A DNA stretch of 64,000 bases from AA29 sp041481445 (lineage in GTDB: Bacteria; Acidobacteriota; Vicinamibacteria; Fen-336), in the NCBI GenBank assembly GCA_041481445.1, contig JBGPBV010000002.1:43873-107872 (forward strand), in the 5' to 3' direction. The stretch's first letter is position 1. Each line of letters starts with the position of its first letter. This document shows, one piece after another, positions 63,812 to 64,000 of the stretch. The notes under the pieces were generated by a model. The model did no database searches and was not told the origin of the DNA. It saw only the letters and a program-made list of their open reading frames with translations. A program made the translations under genes and the position numbers.

Positions 63812-64000
63812 ATGGCGAAGGAGAAGTTCGACCGGAACAAGCCGCACGTGAACATCGGGACGATCGGTCACGTGGACCACGGGAAGACGTCGCTGACGGC
63901 GGCCATCACGAAGGTGCTGGCGGCGACGAACCCGAAGGTGGTGTACAAGGCCTACGACCAGATCGACAACGCCCCCGAGGAGCGGGAGCGCGGGGTGACG
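63812..64000 (+). CDS. tuf: Elongation factor Tu, 5' end only (runs off window)
   Basis: 63 codons are visible. MAKEKFDRNKPHVNIGTIGHVDHGKTSLTAAI contains the GHVDHGKT P-loop of EF-Tu, and DQIDNAPEERERGVT is the switch I region. EF-Tu delivers aminoacyl-tRNA to the ribosome. ATG at 63812 with GGGA upstream. It follows tRNA Thr-Tyr-Gly-Thr exactly as E. coli tufB does. Confidence 0.97.
   Translation, partial: MAKEKFDRNKPHVNIGTIGHVDHGKTSLTAAITKVLAATNPKVVYKAYDQIDNAPEERERGVT

Overview
The window is a gene-dense, very GC-rich (about 70 percent by eye) bacterial chromosome segment of almost entirely core genes, often overlapping by 1-4 bp (ATGA, GTGA, TGATG). I see no phage, insertion sequence, CRISPR array or rRNA operon. 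A VWFA-related protein of the type known from Acidobacteriota, a secreted protein with seven NFVVVW repeats, diderm outer-membrane genes (beta-barrels, heptose kinase, O-antigen ligase, LolB-like lipoprotein) and SelA together suggest a diderm Acidobacteriota (Vicinamibacteria- or Thermoanaerobaculia-like). This assignment is inference.

Layout. 1-9.5 kb: class A PBP (cut by the left edge), ACT-domain regulator, beta-barrel, pyk-rlpA, a GT-C type membrane glycosyltransferase, a secreted phosphoesterase and a FadL-like porin. 9.5-18.7 kb: a complex I operon from a consensus sigma-70 promoter, nuoA-nuoEF(fused)-H-J-K-L-M-N, without nuoB, C, D, G and I. 18.7-24.5 kb: M23 peptidase, selA, three poorly characterised genes and purH. 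24.5-29.2 kb (minus strand): Trm112-like, O-antigen ligase, heptose kinase, geranylgeranyl-reductase-like flavoprotein and VWFA protein. 29.2-32 kb: a Pycsar-effector-like membrane domain fused to a PPP-type phosphatase, a HAD phosphatase and a small unknown protein.

32-42.5 kb is a classical housekeeping block: TPR protein, LolB-like lipoprotein, ispE, spoVG, tRNA-Gln, three tandem repeats, prs, rplY, pth, rpsF, rpsR, DUF2232, rplI, dnaB. 42.6-57.2 kb: glpQ and a PilZ protein on the minus strand, then alr, radA, a YacL-like PIN-TRAM protein, plsC, dacB, a B3/4 protein, a UvrD helicase-nuclease, a 3-hydroxyisobutyrate-dehydrogenase-like enzyme and a Ser/Thr kinase. 57.2-64 kb: the secreted repeat protein (minus), rmuC, ispD-ispF-rlmB, and the tRNA Thr-Tyr-Gly-Thr-tuf operon, which runs off the right edge.

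The most notable points are (i) the membrane-sensor/phosphatase fusion at 29.26 kb, (ii) a recurrent -10 like element (TANNNT or CANNNT) placed 5-10 nt before the start codon of at least fourteen genes, implying widespread leaderless mRNAs, (iii) the split complex I operon with a NuoE-NuoF fusion, (iv) a triple tandem hairpin repeat between tRNA-Gln and prs, and (v) an apparent one-base disruption at the start of pth.
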